DNA of 64,000 nt from Charina bottae. Taxonomy: Eukaryota > Chordata > Lepidosauria > Squamata > Charinaidae. Where the stretch lies: NCBI GenBank assembly GCA_023362775.1, contig JALMGJ010000008.1:38869001-38933000 (forward strand). Reading direction: 5' to 3'. The notes under the pieces were generated by a model. That model was not told the origin of the DNA, ran no database searches, and saw nothing but the letters and a program-made list of their open reading frames with translations. Shown here one piece after another: positions 63,651 to 64,000 of this stretch. A program made the position numbers and the translations under genes. How positions within the stretch are numbered: position 1 is the first letter of the stretch; each line of letters starts with the position of its first letter.

Positions 63651-63719
63651 TAATTGTTTCTAGGATTGCTGGTCTCCTGCTCACTGAGGGGACATGTTCC
63701 TTTTTTTGGAGGGGCGGAA

Positions 63720-64000
63720 TGTCAGGCTCGCTTTGCTTGCCTGCCATGTCTTTGAGACAACACGTGTCACGCCGTATAGAAGCCAGCTCGTGTCAGCCTG
63801 CTTTGTAGCTGCTACTTTGCACTGAAGAGAATTGCCTCCCTCGCATTCCTCGCTGACTGAGACTAACTGTGAACACTGATAAGACACCTGGGCTTTCATT
63901 AACCAGTTGGGAGGGGGGGAAGATCAGGGGTGAGAAAACGGTTGCGTTGAAACTAACAAGGGATAAAGTCAGAGGGATGTTTTTAAGTTTGAATGCCTCG
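63720..64000 (+). mobile_element. Ty3/gypsy 3' LTR, cut by window end
   Basis: A purine tract (ggaggggcggaa, 63708-63719), the plus-strand primer site, is followed directly by TGTCAGGCTCGC, a TG-start LTR. This sits about 70 bp behind the end of the gypsy frame, the expected spacing for a 3' LTR. The 3' end lies beyond 64000. Confidence 0.65.

Noticed and set aside
1..64000. CRISPR array, prophage, operon or other prokaryotic system
   Set aside because: No spaced direct-repeat array of CRISPR form and no bacterial gene organisation; all coding homology is eukaryotic transposable elements.

Overview
This 64 kb window is vertebrate genomic DNA, almost certainly from a squamate reptile (lizard or snake; I cannot decide which). 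The pointers are RTE/BovB LINEs, tRNA-derived SINEs whose 3' ends copy the BovB tail (Sauria type), abundant CR1-like LINEs ending in AAAT, TTTA or TATC microsatellites, L1 fragments, Penelope-like termini and nonautonomous hAT elements. I found no cellular protein-coding gene, tRNA, rRNA or CRISPR array. Every ORF with recognisable homology belongs to a transposable element, and the rest of the open frames look like chance frames or shadows of repeats.

Layout. 0-9.6 kb: a SINE cut by the window edge, a solo LTR, an old CR1 piece, a 5S-derived SINE, a SINE carrying a hAT MITE, a second hAT-type element, otherwise unique DNA. 9.65-15.69 kb: an L1 ORF2 broken by two CR1 insertions, one of them carrying an 801-codon endonuclease-reverse transcriptase frame. 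15.7-21.3 kb: mainly unique DNA with a MIR-like SINE and a hAT element. 21.28-24.40 kb: a nearly full-length APE-type LINE with a C-terminal zinc finger and a 17 bp target-site duplication (TSD). 24.4-36.5 kb: two Penelope-like termini (one a perfect 138 bp palindrome), a chimeric SINE, a CR1 carrying a hAT MITE, a solo LTR and BovB tails. 36.5-41.7 kb: a large BovB split by an L1 and a CR1 tail, next to an L1 split by a SINE. 43.4-46.2 kb: a solo LTR split by a 2.4 kb CR1. 46.7-56 kb: an unclassified LINE end, half a pogo-type MITE, an L1 3' end, decayed retroviral gag and integrase pieces, BovB, CR1 and a SINE. 56.8-64 kb: SINEs, a CpG-dense hAT MITE, an old CR1, a LINE C-terminus, a pogo-type MITE, and a Ty3/gypsy end with its LTR running off the window.

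The window is best read as a layered record of transposition. Many elements keep exact TSDs, so the insertion order can be read directly: L1 then CR1; SINE then hAT; CR1 then hAT; LTR then CR1; BovB then L1; CR1 then SINE. I see no new multi-gene system. The most unusual structures are the palindromic Penelope insertion (34884-35059), the SINE with a 240 bp foreign core between 56 bp duplications (26626-27273), three solo LTRs each with a clean 5 bp TSD, and four hAT MITEs with conserved ends and very different cores.
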